Shown here one piece after another: positions 35,887 through 44,601 of a stretch of 64,000 bases of DNA. How positions within the stretch are numbered: the first letter of the stretch is position 1; the number at the start of each line of letters is the position of its first letter. A model generated the notes under the pieces. It saw only the letters and a list, made by a program, of their open reading frames with translations. It ran no database searches and was not told where the DNA came from. The DNA is from Candidatus Zhuqueibacterota bacterium (GTDB taxonomy: Bacteria > Zhuqueibacterota > Zhuqueibacteria > Oceanimicrobiales > Oceanimicrobiaceae). A program made the translations under genes and the position numbers. Where the stretch lies: contig JAJDAF010000011.1 of NCBI GenBank assembly GCA_029261995.1, positions 1 to 64,000 of the forward strand, in the 5' to 3' direction.

Positions 35887-38800
35887 GTGATAGAGTTGAC
35901 TCTAAATGGTGATAAGAAGAAATTTCAGGAAGGCCGAACGCTTCTTGAGTGCATTGAGGATGCCGGCCTGAAAGTCCCGACTTTGTGCCATCACAAGGCG
36001 CTGTTGCCTTACGGGGCATGCCGGCTATGCCTGGTGGAGGTCGAGCAAGAGAGCCGCACACCGACGCTTCAGGCTTCCTGCTGCTACCCTGCCCTTGACG
36101 GACTTTCGGTCAAAACAGATACCGACCGCGTGCAGCGGGCAAGAAAGATCATGATCGAACTGCTGCTGGCCCGGTGCCACACCGCGCCCGCCATTCAGAA
36201 GCTGGCGGAGGATTTCGGCGTCCACAATGGCAGGCTGCAGGAAAAGAACGACGACTGCATCTACTGCGGCGCCTGCGTCCGGATGTGTGCTGAACGCATG
36301 GGACGGTCCGCCGTCGCCGTCACCGGACGGGGGCCGAACCGGAAAGTGCAGTCACCATTTGCAAAGTACAGCGAAGAATGCTGGATCTGCGGCGCCTGCG
36401 ACTCCATCTGCCCAACGAGGCGGTCGATCTCTTCGCTCACCAGCGAGGACAAGCTGCGGCCGATTCCCGATTCATATAATATGAGTCTCAACAATCGGCC
36501 ATCCATCTACCAGATGTATCCGCAGATGATTCCCAACGCGCCGGTTATCGACAAGAGCACCTGCGTCCATCTGAATTATGAAGCATGCGGCATCTGTGAC
36601 ACGATTTGCGATGCCAACGCAATCATTTATAATGATGCTGACAAGAAATCTGAATTGGAGGTCGGGGCTGTTATCCTGGCTTCGGGATACGAGGCTTACG
36701 AGGCCAGGCTCTCGGGCGAATTCGGCCACGGGCGCTATCCGAACGTCATCACCTCGCTGGAATTTGAACGCATTCTCTCCGCCACCGGCCCGTTTCACGG
36801 CCACATTCTGCGGCCGGATGACCGGAGCGTCCCCCGAAAAATAGCCTTCATTCAATGCGTCGGTTCCAGAAACACCGAGCACAAGTACTGCTCTTCCGTG
36901 TGCTGTATGTACGCCACCAAAGAAGCAGTCATCGCAAAAGAACACAGCCCTGACCTGGATTGCACCATCTTCTACCGCGACATCCGCGCATTCGGGAAAG
37001 GCTACGAAGAGTACTACGAACGGGCAAAACATGAGGGCATTCAGTACATCAAGGCCAGCCCGTCAACAGTGAAGCAGATCCCTGAGAGCAAGAATCTGAG
37101 AATCCAGTACGGCAACCACGGGGGCAAAATCCAAGAGGAGGAGTTCGATCTCGTGGTCCTGTGCGTCGGCATCCACTCCGGACCTTCGAAGGTGCTCGGC
37201 GAACTGCTGGATTTGGATTTAGACGATGACGGATTCATCGCAACCGACGCCCTCGACCCCGTCATGACCAGCAGAGAAGGCGTCTTCGTTGCCGGCGTGT
37301 CCTCGGGACCCAAGGATATTCCGGAGGCAGTGATGGAGGCGGATGCCGCTGCCTCCCGATGCCTGAACCTGTTGAGCACCGCCCGGGGTCAAATGCTCAC
37401 CTGCAAGGAATTCCCTCCGGAAAGAGACATCAGTGGCGAAGAGCCCAAAATCGGCGTTTTTGTCTGCCATTGCGGCACCAACATCGCCGGGGTGGTAAAC
37501 GTGCCCGACGTGGTTGAGTACACCAAGACTCTCCCCGACGTCATCTTTGTGGAAAACAACCTCTACACCTGCTCGGCCGACACCTGCGAAAGAATACAAC
37601 AAGTCATCATCGAGCAGGGGCTTAACCGGCTGGTGGTGGCGTCCTGCACGCCCAGAACCCACGAACCGCTGTTTATGGACACGATGCGGCAGGCCGGTTT
37701 GAATCCCTACCTGTTTGAGATGGCGAATATCCGGGATCAATGTTCCTGGGTCCATATGAATCAGCCGGAAGAAGCCACCCGCAAAGCCAAGGATCTCGTG
37801 CGAATGGCGGTTGCCAAAGTCAAGATGAACGAGAACCTTTATCCGCAATTCGTGGAAGTGACGAAATCGGCACTCATCATCGGTGGCGGCGTTGCCGGCA
37901 TGACGGCAGCTCTCGAACTCGCCGGCCAGGGATTTGAAGTTCATCTGGTGGAAAAAAACAGGACACTCGGCGGCCTGGCTAAGAAGATCAAATTCAGCCC
38001 AGATGGCAACATCACCAAAAAGATGAAGAAGCTGGCTGCGGACGTGAAAAAGCACAAGCTCATCAACCTTCATTTGAAATCAGAACTTGCGTCGATGGAA
38101 GGTAGTGTACCCAACTTTGAGTCTGTAATCAAAACCGGGAAGAAAGAAACCGCTATCAAGCACGGCGTCATCATCGTCGCTACGGGAGCGAAGGAGCACC
38201 AGCCCGCGGAATATCTCTACGGAGAAGACCAGCACGTTCTAACTCAGACTGAATTTGAAGACCATCTGTCAAACGGCGGTGTTGATGCCAAGGACGTGGT
38301 CATGATTCAATGCGTCGGTTCCCGGGAAGAGCCAAGAGAGTACTGCAGCCGGGTGTGCTGCTCCAAAGCCATAAAGAACGCCTTGAAGACGAAGGAACGT
38401 TATCCCGAGGCGAATGTCACGATTCTGCATAGAGACATTCGCACCTACGGTTTCTACGAAAAAGGCTACCGCGAAGTGCGTGAGAAGGGCGTCATCTTCA
38501 TCCGATTTGATGGCGAGAAGCCCGCCGTCAGTCAAGCAAACGGCAGACTGAACGTGGCCGTCAAAGACCAACTGCTGGACATGCAGATCGATTTGCCGGC
38601 GGATGCCGTGGTGCTTTCCACCGCAATCGAAGCTCTCGAAACCAATGATGACCTTGGCAAGATGCTGAAGGTGCCGACCACGAAACACGGTTTCTTCCTG
38701 GAAGCGCACATGAAGCTGCGGCCCGTGGATTTCGCCACAGACGGCATCTTTGTCTGCGGCACGGCGCACAGTCCCAAAAATGTTGCGGAGACCATCCTGC

Positions 38801-39120
38801 AGGCCATGGCGGCCGCGACCCGGGCCGGTGTTGTGCTCTCCCGCGATGAGATGGAAATCGAACCCCGGATTTCGGAACCCATCGACGCCAATTGCGACGG
38901 CTGCGCTTTCTGTATCGAACCGTGTCCTTATCAAGCGATCAACTTGATAGAATACATTAGAAATGGCGCGGTGAAAAAAACGGTGGATGTTGACATCACG
39001 CTCTGCCACGGCTGCGGCACCTGCATGGCGACCTGTCCGAAGCAGGGTATTTTTGTGCACAACTTCCGGCTGGAGCAACTTGATTCGGTGGTTGAGGCGG
39101 CGTTGGAGGAGGTTTATTAG
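35887..39120 (+). CDS. NuoG-like ferredoxin fused to the remainder of HdrA and to a second HdrA
   Basis: 1077 residues from the GTG at 35887 (GGAGG six bases upstream). (1) 1-180: HoxU/NuoG-like [2Fe-2S] (C34, C45, C48, C65/66) and two [4Fe-4S] motifs (C124-C134, C165-C175). (2) 200-520: HdrA from the PQMIPNAPVIDKSTC point onward, with FIQCVGSRN, CCMYA and GKGYEEYYERA, but no FAD-motif N-terminus; that part is the HdrA half at 32275. (3) 545-1077: a second HdrA with IGVFVCHCGTNIAG, VVASCTPRTHEPLF, FAD motif IIGGGVAGMTAALEL and two C-terminal [4Fe-4S] motifs (CDGCAFCIEPCP, CHGCGTCMATCP). The second HdrA lacks the inserted ferredoxin of archaeal HdrA. HdrA flavin is the bifurcation site in known complexes. 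Confidence 0.9.
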   Translation: MIELTLNGDKKKFQEGRTLLECIEDAGLKVPTLCHHKALLPYGACRLCLVEVEQESRTPTLQASCCYPALDGLSVKTDTDRVQRARKIMIELLLARCHTAPAIQKLAEDFGVHNGRLQEKNDDCIYCGACVRMCAERMGRSAVAVTGRGPNRKVQSPFAKYSEECWICGACDSICPTRRSISSLTSEDKLRPIPDSYNMSLNNRPSIYQMYPQMIPNAPVIDKSTCVHLNYEACGICDTICDANAIIYNDADKKSELEVGAVILASGYEAYEARLSGEFGHGRYPNVITSLEFERILSATGPFHGHILRPDDRSVPRKIAFIQCVGSRNTEHKYCSSVCCMYATKEAVIAKEHSPDLDCTIFYRDIRAFGKGYEEYYERAKHEGIQYIKASPSTVKQIPESKNLRIQYGNHGGKIQEEEFDLVVLCVGIHSGPSKVLGELLDLDLDDDGFIATDALDPVMTSREGVFVAGVSSGPKDIPEAVMEADAAASRCLNLLSTARGQMLTCKEFPPERDISGEEPKIGVFVCHCGTNIAGVVNVPDVVEYTKTLPDVIFVENNLYTCSADTCERIQQVIIEQGLNRLVVASCTPRTHEPLFMDTMRQAGLNPYLFEMANIRDQCSWVHMNQPEEATRKAKDLVRMAVAKVKMNENLYPQFVEVTKSALIIGGGVAGMTAALELAGQGFEVHLVEKNRTLGGLAKKIKFSPDGNITKKMKKLAADVKKHKLINLHLKSELASMEGSVPNFESVIKTGKKETAIKHGVIIVATGAKEHQPAEYLYGEDQHVLTQTEFEDHLSNGGVDAKDVVMIQCVGSREEPREYCSRVCCSKAIKNALKTKERYPEANVTILHRDIRTYGFYEKGYREVREKGVIFIRFDGEKPAVSQANGRLNVAVKDQLLDMQIDLPADAVVLSTAIEALETNDDLGKMLKVPTTKHGFFLEAHMKLRPVDFATDGIFVCGTAHSPKNVAETILQAMAAATRAGVVLSRDEMEIEPRISEPIDANCDGCAFCIEPCPYQAINLIEYIRNGAVKKTVDVDITLCHGCGTCMATCPKQGIFVHNFRLEQLDSVVEAALEEVY

Positions 39121-39186
39121 GCAAAGCGAAAAGTGACGCAGTATGGACGGCAAACATCCCTCTGATTTTCGCGCGTTCCGAGCGAA

Positions 39187-39244
39187 AATCTGTCTCCCTT
39201 CAAAGGGAGACTTCCTCAAATCCCCCTTTGAAGGGGGACAGATT
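39187..39244. repeat. Nested palindrome upstream of mvhD
   Basis: Outer arms AATCTGTCTCCCTT (39187-39200) and AAGGGGGACAGATT (39231-39244) pair with one mismatch. Each arm is also part of its own hairpin: GTCTCCCTT with AAGGGAGAC (39192-39211) and TCCCCCTT with AAGGGGGA (39221-39238). It shares the CCCCCTTTGAAGGGGG core with elements at 35778 and 42564. Confidence 0.75.
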
Positions 39245-39344
39245 CTTGAAGCATCCAGCGAAAGAATCAGGCGGATGTCACCGCAGTCCAGAAAGAACTG
39301 CGATTGAGTTTGTGTAACGAGGCTACCCAACGGAGAACCCCAAA

Positions 39345-39755
39345 ATGAGCGACGAATTCGAGCCCAAAATAATCGCCTTCTGCTGCAACTGGTGCTCCTA
39401 CACCGGCGCCGATCTCGCGGGCGTGTCACGGCTGCAGTATCCGCCAAATGTCAGAATCATCCGGGTCATGTGCTCGGGTATGGTGCACCCGAATCTGGTC
39501 ATCAACGCGCTCACCAAAGGCGCGGACGGCGTCATCATGTGCGGCTGCCACCCAGGGGACTGCCATTACATCGACGGCAACATGAGAGCGCAAAGCAGAG
39601 CCGAAGCAATTGAGCTGATGCTGGAAGACTTCGGGCTGGAAGACGAACGGTACCGGCTCGAATGGGTGTCCGCTTCCGAAGGCCCGAAGTTCGCCCAGGT
39701 CATGCAGGAGGTGGTTGACCGCGTCAAAGAGCTGGGGCCGAGTCCGTATGCTTGA
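39345..39755 (+). CDS. mvhD: MvhD, [2Fe-2S] adaptor of Mvh hydrogenase and Hdr
   Basis: 136 residues, typical MvhD length. The cysteine pattern of the family is seen: FCCNWCSYTGADLAG, RVMCSGMVHPNLV and IMCGCHPGDCHYIDGN. In methanogens MvhD links the hydrogenase MvhAG to HdrA and carries a [2Fe-2S] cluster. It follows the NuoG-HdrA gene and precedes the hydrogenase subunits, exactly where such an adaptor belongs. The ATG has GGAG about nine bases upstream. Confidence 0.92.
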   Translation: MSDEFEPKIIAFCCNWCSYTGADLAGVSRLQYPPNVRIIRVMCSGMVHPNLVINALTKGADGVIMCGCHPGDCHYIDGNMRAQSRAEAIELMLEDFGLEDERYRLEWVSASEGPKFAQVMQEVVDRVKELGPSPYA

Positions 39756-39854
39756 TCTGAAAACCATCTTGAAGCAGCGACCTAGCATGCACAGCGTCGA
39801 GGGTCTGCAACATCTTGATTAAACTTATCTAATGCCAAGTCCTGGAGTGTGAAG

Positions 39855-40055
39855 GTGGATAACTATAAAATAATCGATGGCAAAAAATTCATGTGGGACG
39901 GCGAGGATTACGATTCAGAATCCGCCGCACGCACGAACATTAAAAAGTACGGCCAGGAAGGCTTCGAAACAAGGCTCCTTGAAGAAGATGGCAAATACCT
40001 CATCTACACCAGGCGAGTCGCAACTGACGTTGGTGTAGACGGGCAAGCTGTTTAG
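39855..40055 (+). CDS. Small 66-residue protein embedded in the hydrogenase operon
   Basis: Sixty-six residues. The first GTG at 39849 is only one base from the GGAG motif; the second GTG at 39855 gives a normal spacing and is preferred. The sequence is a compact alpha-beta pattern without cysteines: YKIIDGKKFMWDGEDYDSES, then a helix (AARTNIKKYGQEG) and strands (FETRLLEEDGKYLIYTRRV). I recall similar short proteins between mvhD and mvhG in some Desulfobacterota, but cannot name a family. It could be an assembly factor or small subunit. Confidence 0.65.
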   Translation: MDNYKIIDGKKFMWDGEDYDSESAARTNIKKYGQEGFETRLLEEDGKYLIYTRRVATDVGVDGQAV

Positions 40056-40138
40056 TAAAATCCCAAAACAGAAATCCCAGATCAGTGTTGGGATTGGGTT
40101 ACTTAGAATTTGGGATTTCAAAAAACCAGGAGGCTCTT

Positions 40139-41083
40139 ATGGCAAAAGTAGCAGAAGAATGGCTCAACATCTGTGGCGGGTGTGAGATTTCCATTCTCGA
40201 CCTTGGGGAGACGCTTCTCGACTTGCTGCCCTCCCTGGAATTCGTCCACATGCCGGTGCTGATGGATCACAAGTACTTCGGTCAAACGGGTGAGAAAACC
40301 GAGCTTGAGATTCCGGAAGCCGACGTTGGGCTGATTTCCGGTGGCATACGAAACGAGAAGGAAAAGCACGTAGCAGAAGAGATGAGAAAGAAGTGCAAGA
40401 CTCTTGTCGCGCTGGGCTCCTGCGCATGCTTTGGCGGCATCCCCGCCCTCGCCAACATGTACCCGAAGGAAGAACTGCTCGAAACGGTTTATCGCGACTC
40501 CAAAACCACGGAGTCAAACGGCATCCCATCGCAGGATTTGCCGGCGCTGACGGACAAAGTTTATGCCGTCGATGAAGTGGTCAAAGTCGATGTACATCTG
40601 CCCGGCTGTCCGATGAATCCGGCGACCATCCTGGAGGCTTTGACTTGTCTCCTGGAAGGCAAGCCGTTTGAGCTGCCCGAGCGCAGCGTTTGCGACGACT
40701 GCCCCACCAAGCGCGAAGAGAAGAGCGACGTCGCCCTGAAACGGCCTTTGCAGGATGCGGAATTCGTGCCCGGTGAGTATGACAAGATGCGCTGTCTCAA
40801 CGAGCAGGGAATTCTCTGCCTGGGTCCGGTGACGAGGTCAGGATGCGGCAAACCTTATCTTGAGGGCGAAGAGAACGTGCCGCGCTGCATCAAAGGCTAC
40901 ATGCCTTGCCGGGGCTGCTTCGGCCCCATCAGGAAAGGCGCCAACCCGCAGGTTGAAATGATGAGCGCGCTTTCCAGTATCGGCCTTGACGCAAAGCTCA
41001 TCGAAGACAGACGGGCGTTCCTGAACCGCTACATTGGCGGGCAGAATCGACTCAGACCACTACCACCCAAGGTTAGGAGGTGA
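40139..41083 (+). CDS. mvhG: MvhG, [NiFe] hydrogenase small subunit
   Basis: 314 residues starting at 40139 with AGGAGG six bases upstream; the earlier in-frame ATG at 40085 falls in an AT-rich repeat-like stretch. Fe-S ligands are seen along the chain: C12-x2-C15-E (NICGGCEIS), LGSCACFGG, HLPGCPMNP and the C-terminal group SGCGKPY...PRCIKGYMPCRGCFGP. This matches Mvh/Frh-type group 3 small subunits with three [4Fe-4S] clusters. There is no twin-arginine signal, so the enzyme is cytoplasmic. Its last bases overlap the ribosome-binding site of mvhA. Confidence 0.93.
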   Translation: MAKVAEEWLNICGGCEISILDLGETLLDLLPSLEFVHMPVLMDHKYFGQTGEKTELEIPEADVGLISGGIRNEKEKHVAEEMRKKCKTLVALGSCACFGGIPALANMYPKEELLETVYRDSKTTESNGIPSQDLPALTDKVYAVDEVVKVDVHLPGCPMNPATILEALTCLLEGKPFELPERSVCDDCPTKREEKSDVALKRPLQDAEFVPGEYDKMRCLNEQGILCLGPVTRSGCGKPYLEGEENVPRCIKGYMPCRGCFGPIRKGANPQVEMMSALSSIGLDAKLIEDRRAFLNRYIGGQNRLRPLPPKVRR

Positions 41084-41088
41084 CGGAC

Positions 41089-42534
41089 ATGGGAAAGAAA
41101 ATTGTCATTCAACCTGTCACAAGAATAGAGGGCCACGCCAAAGTCACCATTCAGCTTGACGACTCGGGCAATGTGGCGGACACCAAAGTTAACGTGGTTG
41201 AACTCCGTGGCTTTGAGAAATTCTGCGTCGGCCGGCCTGTGGAAGAGCTGCCCAGGATTGTCACCAGCATCTGCGGCGTTTGTCCCTGGTCGCACCATCT
41301 GGCGTCAGCAAAAGCCAATGACGCGGTCTACGGCGTGAAACCGCCGCCCGCCGGGAGAAAACTGCGCGAACTTTGCAACGCCATCGCTTATACAGAGGAG
41401 CACATTCTGCACTTCTTCTTTCTCTCCGGCCCGGATTTTGTCATGGGCCCGGACGCAGATTATTCCGTTCGCAATGTGATTGGCATCGCACAGGCAAACC
41501 CGGAAATCGGTAAGAAGGTCGTACGCAATCGGCACCTGGGATCGCACATGTTGGAAATCGTTTCCGGCAAAGCGATTCATCCGGTGACGGCTGTGCCCGG
41601 CGGTTTCAGCAAACCCCTGACTCAAGCTGATAGAGACAAAGTCCTGCCCATGGCGGAAGAAGTTCTGGAGTTCGCCAAGTTCTCGATTAAGTTTGCCAAA
41701 GAGGATATCTTCCCGAAATACCTCGACACAGTGAAGACGCTCGGCGTCATCAACACCGGCTTCATGGGTACCGTTGCTGACGATGGCGTGCTCAACCTCT
41801 ACGACGGCAAGCTCCGGCTGATGAAAGCGGACGGCTCGTTTGCAGACTTCGCGTACGACCAGTACACCGAGTTCATCTCCGAGAAGATCCAGGACTGGTC
41901 ATATATGAAGTTCCCCTACGCCAAATCCTGGGGCGACGGTTTTTCCATGGATTCAACCGATCCGCGCGGCATTTACCGCACAAATTCTCTGGCCAGAATC
42001 AACGTGGCGGACAAAATCTCGACGCCCCTGGCGCAGAAAGAATTTGAGGAATTCAGAGAACAATTCGGCCGCCCGGCGCAGTTAACGCTGCTCTACCACT
42101 GGGCTCGCTTGATTGAACTGCTGCACAATGCCGAGCGCGCCATCGAGCTGCTCAACGATCCCGAAATAACCAGTACGGAGACGAGAGTTCCTGTTACGCC
42201 GCGGGCGGCACGGGGCGTCGGATGCGTTGAGGCGCCGAGAGGCACCCTGATTCACGACTACGAGACCGACGACAAAGGCCTTGTCACCAGTGTTAATCTG
42301 ATCGTGGGCACAACCCACAACAACGCGCCCATCAACATGTCCGTGAACCAGGCGGCCAAAACTCTGATCAAAGACGGCAACTATGACCAAGGCATCCTGA
42401 ACCAGGTCGAGATGGCGATTCGGGCGTACGACCCGTGTCTCTCATGCGCCACCCACAAACTTGACGGCTCGATTCCCGTTCGGGTGGATATTGTAGACGC
42501 GGATGGCAATCTGAAAGACACCTTTAGGAATTGA
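41089..42534 (+). CDS. mvhA: MvhA, [NiFe] hydrogenase large subunit
   Basis: 481 residues from the ATG at 41089 (AGGAGGTGA upstream); a GTG at 41080 is less likely. The nickel-iron ligands are complete: C-x2-C in SICGVCPWSHHLASAKA near residue 64, and DPCLSCATH near the C-terminus, followed by 22 residues to be removed by the maturation protease. The residue normally arginine before the first cysteine pair (RxCGxC) is serine here; I cannot tell whether that is normal in this clade. With mvhD and mvhG it forms an Mvh (group 3, probably 3c) hydrogenase, feeding electrons from H2 to HdrA or the reverse. Confidence 0.93.
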   Translation: MGKKIVIQPVTRIEGHAKVTIQLDDSGNVADTKVNVVELRGFEKFCVGRPVEELPRIVTSICGVCPWSHHLASAKANDAVYGVKPPPAGRKLRELCNAIAYTEEHILHFFFLSGPDFVMGPDADYSVRNVIGIAQANPEIGKKVVRNRHLGSHMLEIVSGKAIHPVTAVPGGFSKPLTQADRDKVLPMAEEVLEFAKFSIKFAKEDIFPKYLDTVKTLGVINTGFMGTVADDGVLNLYDGKLRLMKADGSFADFAYDQYTEFISEKIQDWSYMKFPYAKSWGDGFSMDSTDPRGIYRTNSLARINVADKISTPLAQKEFEEFREQFGRPAQLTLLYHWARLIELLHNAERAIELLNDPEITSTETRVPVTPRAARGVGCVEAPRGTLIHDYETDDKGLVTSVNLIVGTTHNNAPINMSVNQAAKTLIKDGNYDQGILNQVEMAIRAYDPCLSCATHKLDGSIPVRVDIVDADGNLKDTFRN

Positions 42535-42550
42535 ACCGCCTTACCGCAGG

Positions 42551-42595
42551 CACTCCCCTTCGCATTTCCCCCTTGAGGGGAAATCAAGGGGAGTG
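42551..42595. repeat. Nested palindrome downstream of mvhA
   Basis: Outer arms CACTCCCCTT (42551-42560) and AAGGGGAGTG (42586-42595) pair perfectly; inside them ATTTCCCC (42564-42571) pairs with GGGGAAAT (42577-42584). It lies in the 93-bp gap before the protease gene. It could cap the hydrogenase mRNA or be a dispersed repeat. Confidence 0.75.
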
Positions 42596-42627
42596 TTCAT
42601 TTGTGAGCATCATGAACAGGAGCAACC

Positions 42628-43134
42628 ATGTCAGACTACTGGAACAAAGAAACCCTCGTTCTGGGATGCGGCAACGTGCTCTTCGGCGATGATGGCCTCG
42701 GCCCGGCTGTTATAGAATATTTCCAGGAGCACTATGACATCCCTCCTCAAACGTGTGTCATCAACGCAGGGTTGAGCGTGCGCGAAATACTCTTCACTGT
42801 CGTTCTTGGTGAAAATCAACCCAGGAGCATCATTATTGTAGACGCTTATGATGCCGGCAGGCCAGCAGGAGAGATTTTCGAAATTGATGTTGATGACATC
42901 CCGAAAGTAAAGATCGATGATTTTTCAATGCACCAGTTGCCGACCTCCAATCTCTTGCGCGAACTCAAGCAAATGCGTAGCGTGGAGGTTAGAATCATCT
43001 CCGCACAGACTCAGACCATTCCTGATGAGGTTTGTCCTGGCCTGTCACAAGCTGTGGAAGATGCCATCCCGGCAGTTTGTGAGATGATAAGTGAGGCGAT
43101 TGCAGCACCGAAACGACTTGTGTTTTGTGGCTAG
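42628..43134 (+). CDS. Hydrogenase maturation protease
   Basis: 168 residues of the HycI/HyaD/FrcD family. Motifs: LVLGCGNVLFGDDGLGP at the N-terminus (GNxLxxDDGxG with the metal-binding acid), IVDAYDAGRPAG in the middle and FSMHQLPTSNLL (metal-binding histidine). It removes the C-terminal extension of the [NiFe] large subunit after nickel insertion. It is the last gene of the hydrogenase unit and the only maturation factor in the window, so the Hyp proteins must be elsewhere. Confidence 0.92.
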   Translation: MSDYWNKETLVLGCGNVLFGDDGLGPAVIEYFQEHYDIPPQTCVINAGLSVREILFTVVLGENQPRSIIIVDAYDAGRPAGEIFEIDVDDIPKVKIDDFSMHQLPTSNLLRELKQMRSVEVRIISAQTQTIPDEVCPGLSQAVEDAIPAVCEMISEAIAAPKRLVFCG

Positions 43135-43297
43135 ACCATCCCCCCTTCCCGGGTCGTCAACACACCACCGGCGACCGTTCCGCTAAAAATCAGACCCGAG
43201 ATTTGTATGGCAGAACTGCCGGATTCTTCCTATATTCCAACGCCGTAACCCCATCGTCAGCTAACAAGATAAAATCCGTTACTCACAAACTGCAGCC

Positions 43298-44230
43298 ATG
43301 GTCTACACAGACAACATTCAATTTGCCGAACGCAATTTGCCCCATCTGATGAACTGGCAATTGGCCCCGCGCGATGAAATCGAACCGAACCTCGGGCCAC
43401 TTCTCGACAGGTTGGCGCCTCGTGGCAAGCTCTACAAAGCTGTCGCACAAACCGACCACAACTGGCCACACATCTTCTTCATCGAATATGCCACCGAATC
43501 ACAATATGATGCCCTGGTAGATTTTTCACGCCTCGGCCTCAACTTTGCCCAAAAGATTCTCTGTATTGCGGGCTCGGGAAAACGGTTCCACGGTCAGCGA
43601 AACCGCCCGTGGGCCAGCCTGCCCGGCAATCTCCACCTTTCCGCGTTTCTCCCCATCAATCGTGAAATCGAAAACATCGGCGCTGCATTTTCAGTTCTGC
43701 CGGTGGTATCAGTGCTGCAGGCCATCGATTCTCTGGAAACTCTGAAAGCCAAGGCGATGGTGAAGTGGGTGAACGATGTTTTTGTCGAGGGCGCCAAAGT
43801 CGGCGGGGTTCTCGCGCATACACAAACGCAGGCAAATATCGTCAGTAGCGCGGTTCTGGGAATCGGGCTGAATGTCGCGACGAGACCGCAGGTCCCACCT
43901 TCACTTGCGGCGCCTCATGCAGCCGCCCTGATAGAGTTTGTCGATGACCCAACTCATTGCGCCCAGCCGATCGTTTTTCACAGATTGCTTGATTCTCTCG
44001 GCCGAAATTATCAAAAACTGGTCGCGGGGGAAATTACTGAGCTGATTGAATTCTACCGCAAGAGATCTCTGGCGGTTGGCAAGACAGTGCGTATTTTCAG
44101 CGATGACTTCGATTCCAACAACCAGGAAATCGCCTATGGCAAAGTAGAATCGATTGGCGAGAACCTCGAGTTGTTCCTGGAGGGAATCGAAGCGCCGATT
44201 ACTAAAGGAAGATTGGCATTTGATCCTTAA
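43298..44230 (+). CDS. birA: Biotin-protein ligase (BirA-like)
   Basis: 310 residues. The catalytic core begins at about 85: GSGKRFHGQRNRPWAS corresponds to the GRGRxGRxW biotinoyl-AMP loop, and KWVNDVFVEGAKVGGVLA matches KWPNDLxxxxxKxxGIL. A C-terminal SH3-like domain (AVGKTVRIFS) is present. The first ~85 residues are extra and are not the usual winged-helix repressor. It attaches biotin to a carrier lysine. It lies upstream of the biotin-dependent decarboxylase genes (oadGAB) on the same strand, so it probably serves them. The adenylate loop departs from the consensus (arginines partly replaced). Confidence 0.85.
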   Translation: MVYTDNIQFAERNLPHLMNWQLAPRDEIEPNLGPLLDRLAPRGKLYKAVAQTDHNWPHIFFIEYATESQYDALVDFSRLGLNFAQKILCIAGSGKRFHGQRNRPWASLPGNLHLSAFLPINREIENIGAAFSVLPVVSVLQAIDSLETLKAKAMVKWVNDVFVEGAKVGGVLAHTQTQANIVSSAVLGIGLNVATRPQVPPSLAAPHAAALIEFVDDPTHCAQPIVFHRLLDSLGRNYQKLVAGEITELIEFYRKRSLAVGKTVRIFSDDFDSNNQEIAYGKVESIGENLELFLEGIEAPITKGRLAFDP

Positions 44231-44601
44231 CTCGGCAGCGCAGGATCTCAAACTCCCAATGGCCAACTCCCAAACATATTCTATGTTCGAGAACAAGAAG
44301 GAAAATCACAAGCCAGGCATTCACTGAAGAATCCTTGTTCTGCGCTGAGATGTTTGCTGCTCCATTCTCCCACATGTGAGAGCTTGCGCCGTCGGTATTC
44401 TGAAACTTGAGAACCCCCCTCCGGGTTCGCTGCGTGGCGAACTCATCGTCCACATAACTCCAATAAAATCAAACTGAATTGAAACCATTTTCCATCTCCT
44501 TTGTGGCACGGCAATTGAGAGTGTCTCAAACAGACATGACCTGTCATTCGGCAACACCAGCTTCTGAAAATTGTTCCGCCTAACCTTTGGAGAGTGTCCG
44601 T
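44231..44601. other. Intergenic region with promoter for the decarboxylase operon
   Basis: About 370 bp between birA and oadG. It carries the sigma-54 site listed separately. There are scattered short repeats of the CTCCCAA type but no coding frame. Confidence 0.55.
44504..44518 (+). promoter_or_regulatory. Sigma-54 (-24/-12) promoter upstream of oadGAB
   Basis: TGGCACGGCAATTGA matches the sigma-54 consensus TGGCACG-N4-TTGC at all but the last base, with correct spacing. It lies 84 bp upstream of the oadG start, in a non-coding region and in the right orientation. Two sigma-54 activators and a histidine kinase are encoded at 48.6-54 kb, supporting this type of control. Confidence 0.7.

Noticed and set aside
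38269-39447. A 392-codon open frame on the minus strand
   Set aside because: Antisense to the NuoG-HdrA gene and mvhD; the other strand carries all the Fe-S and FAD motifs.
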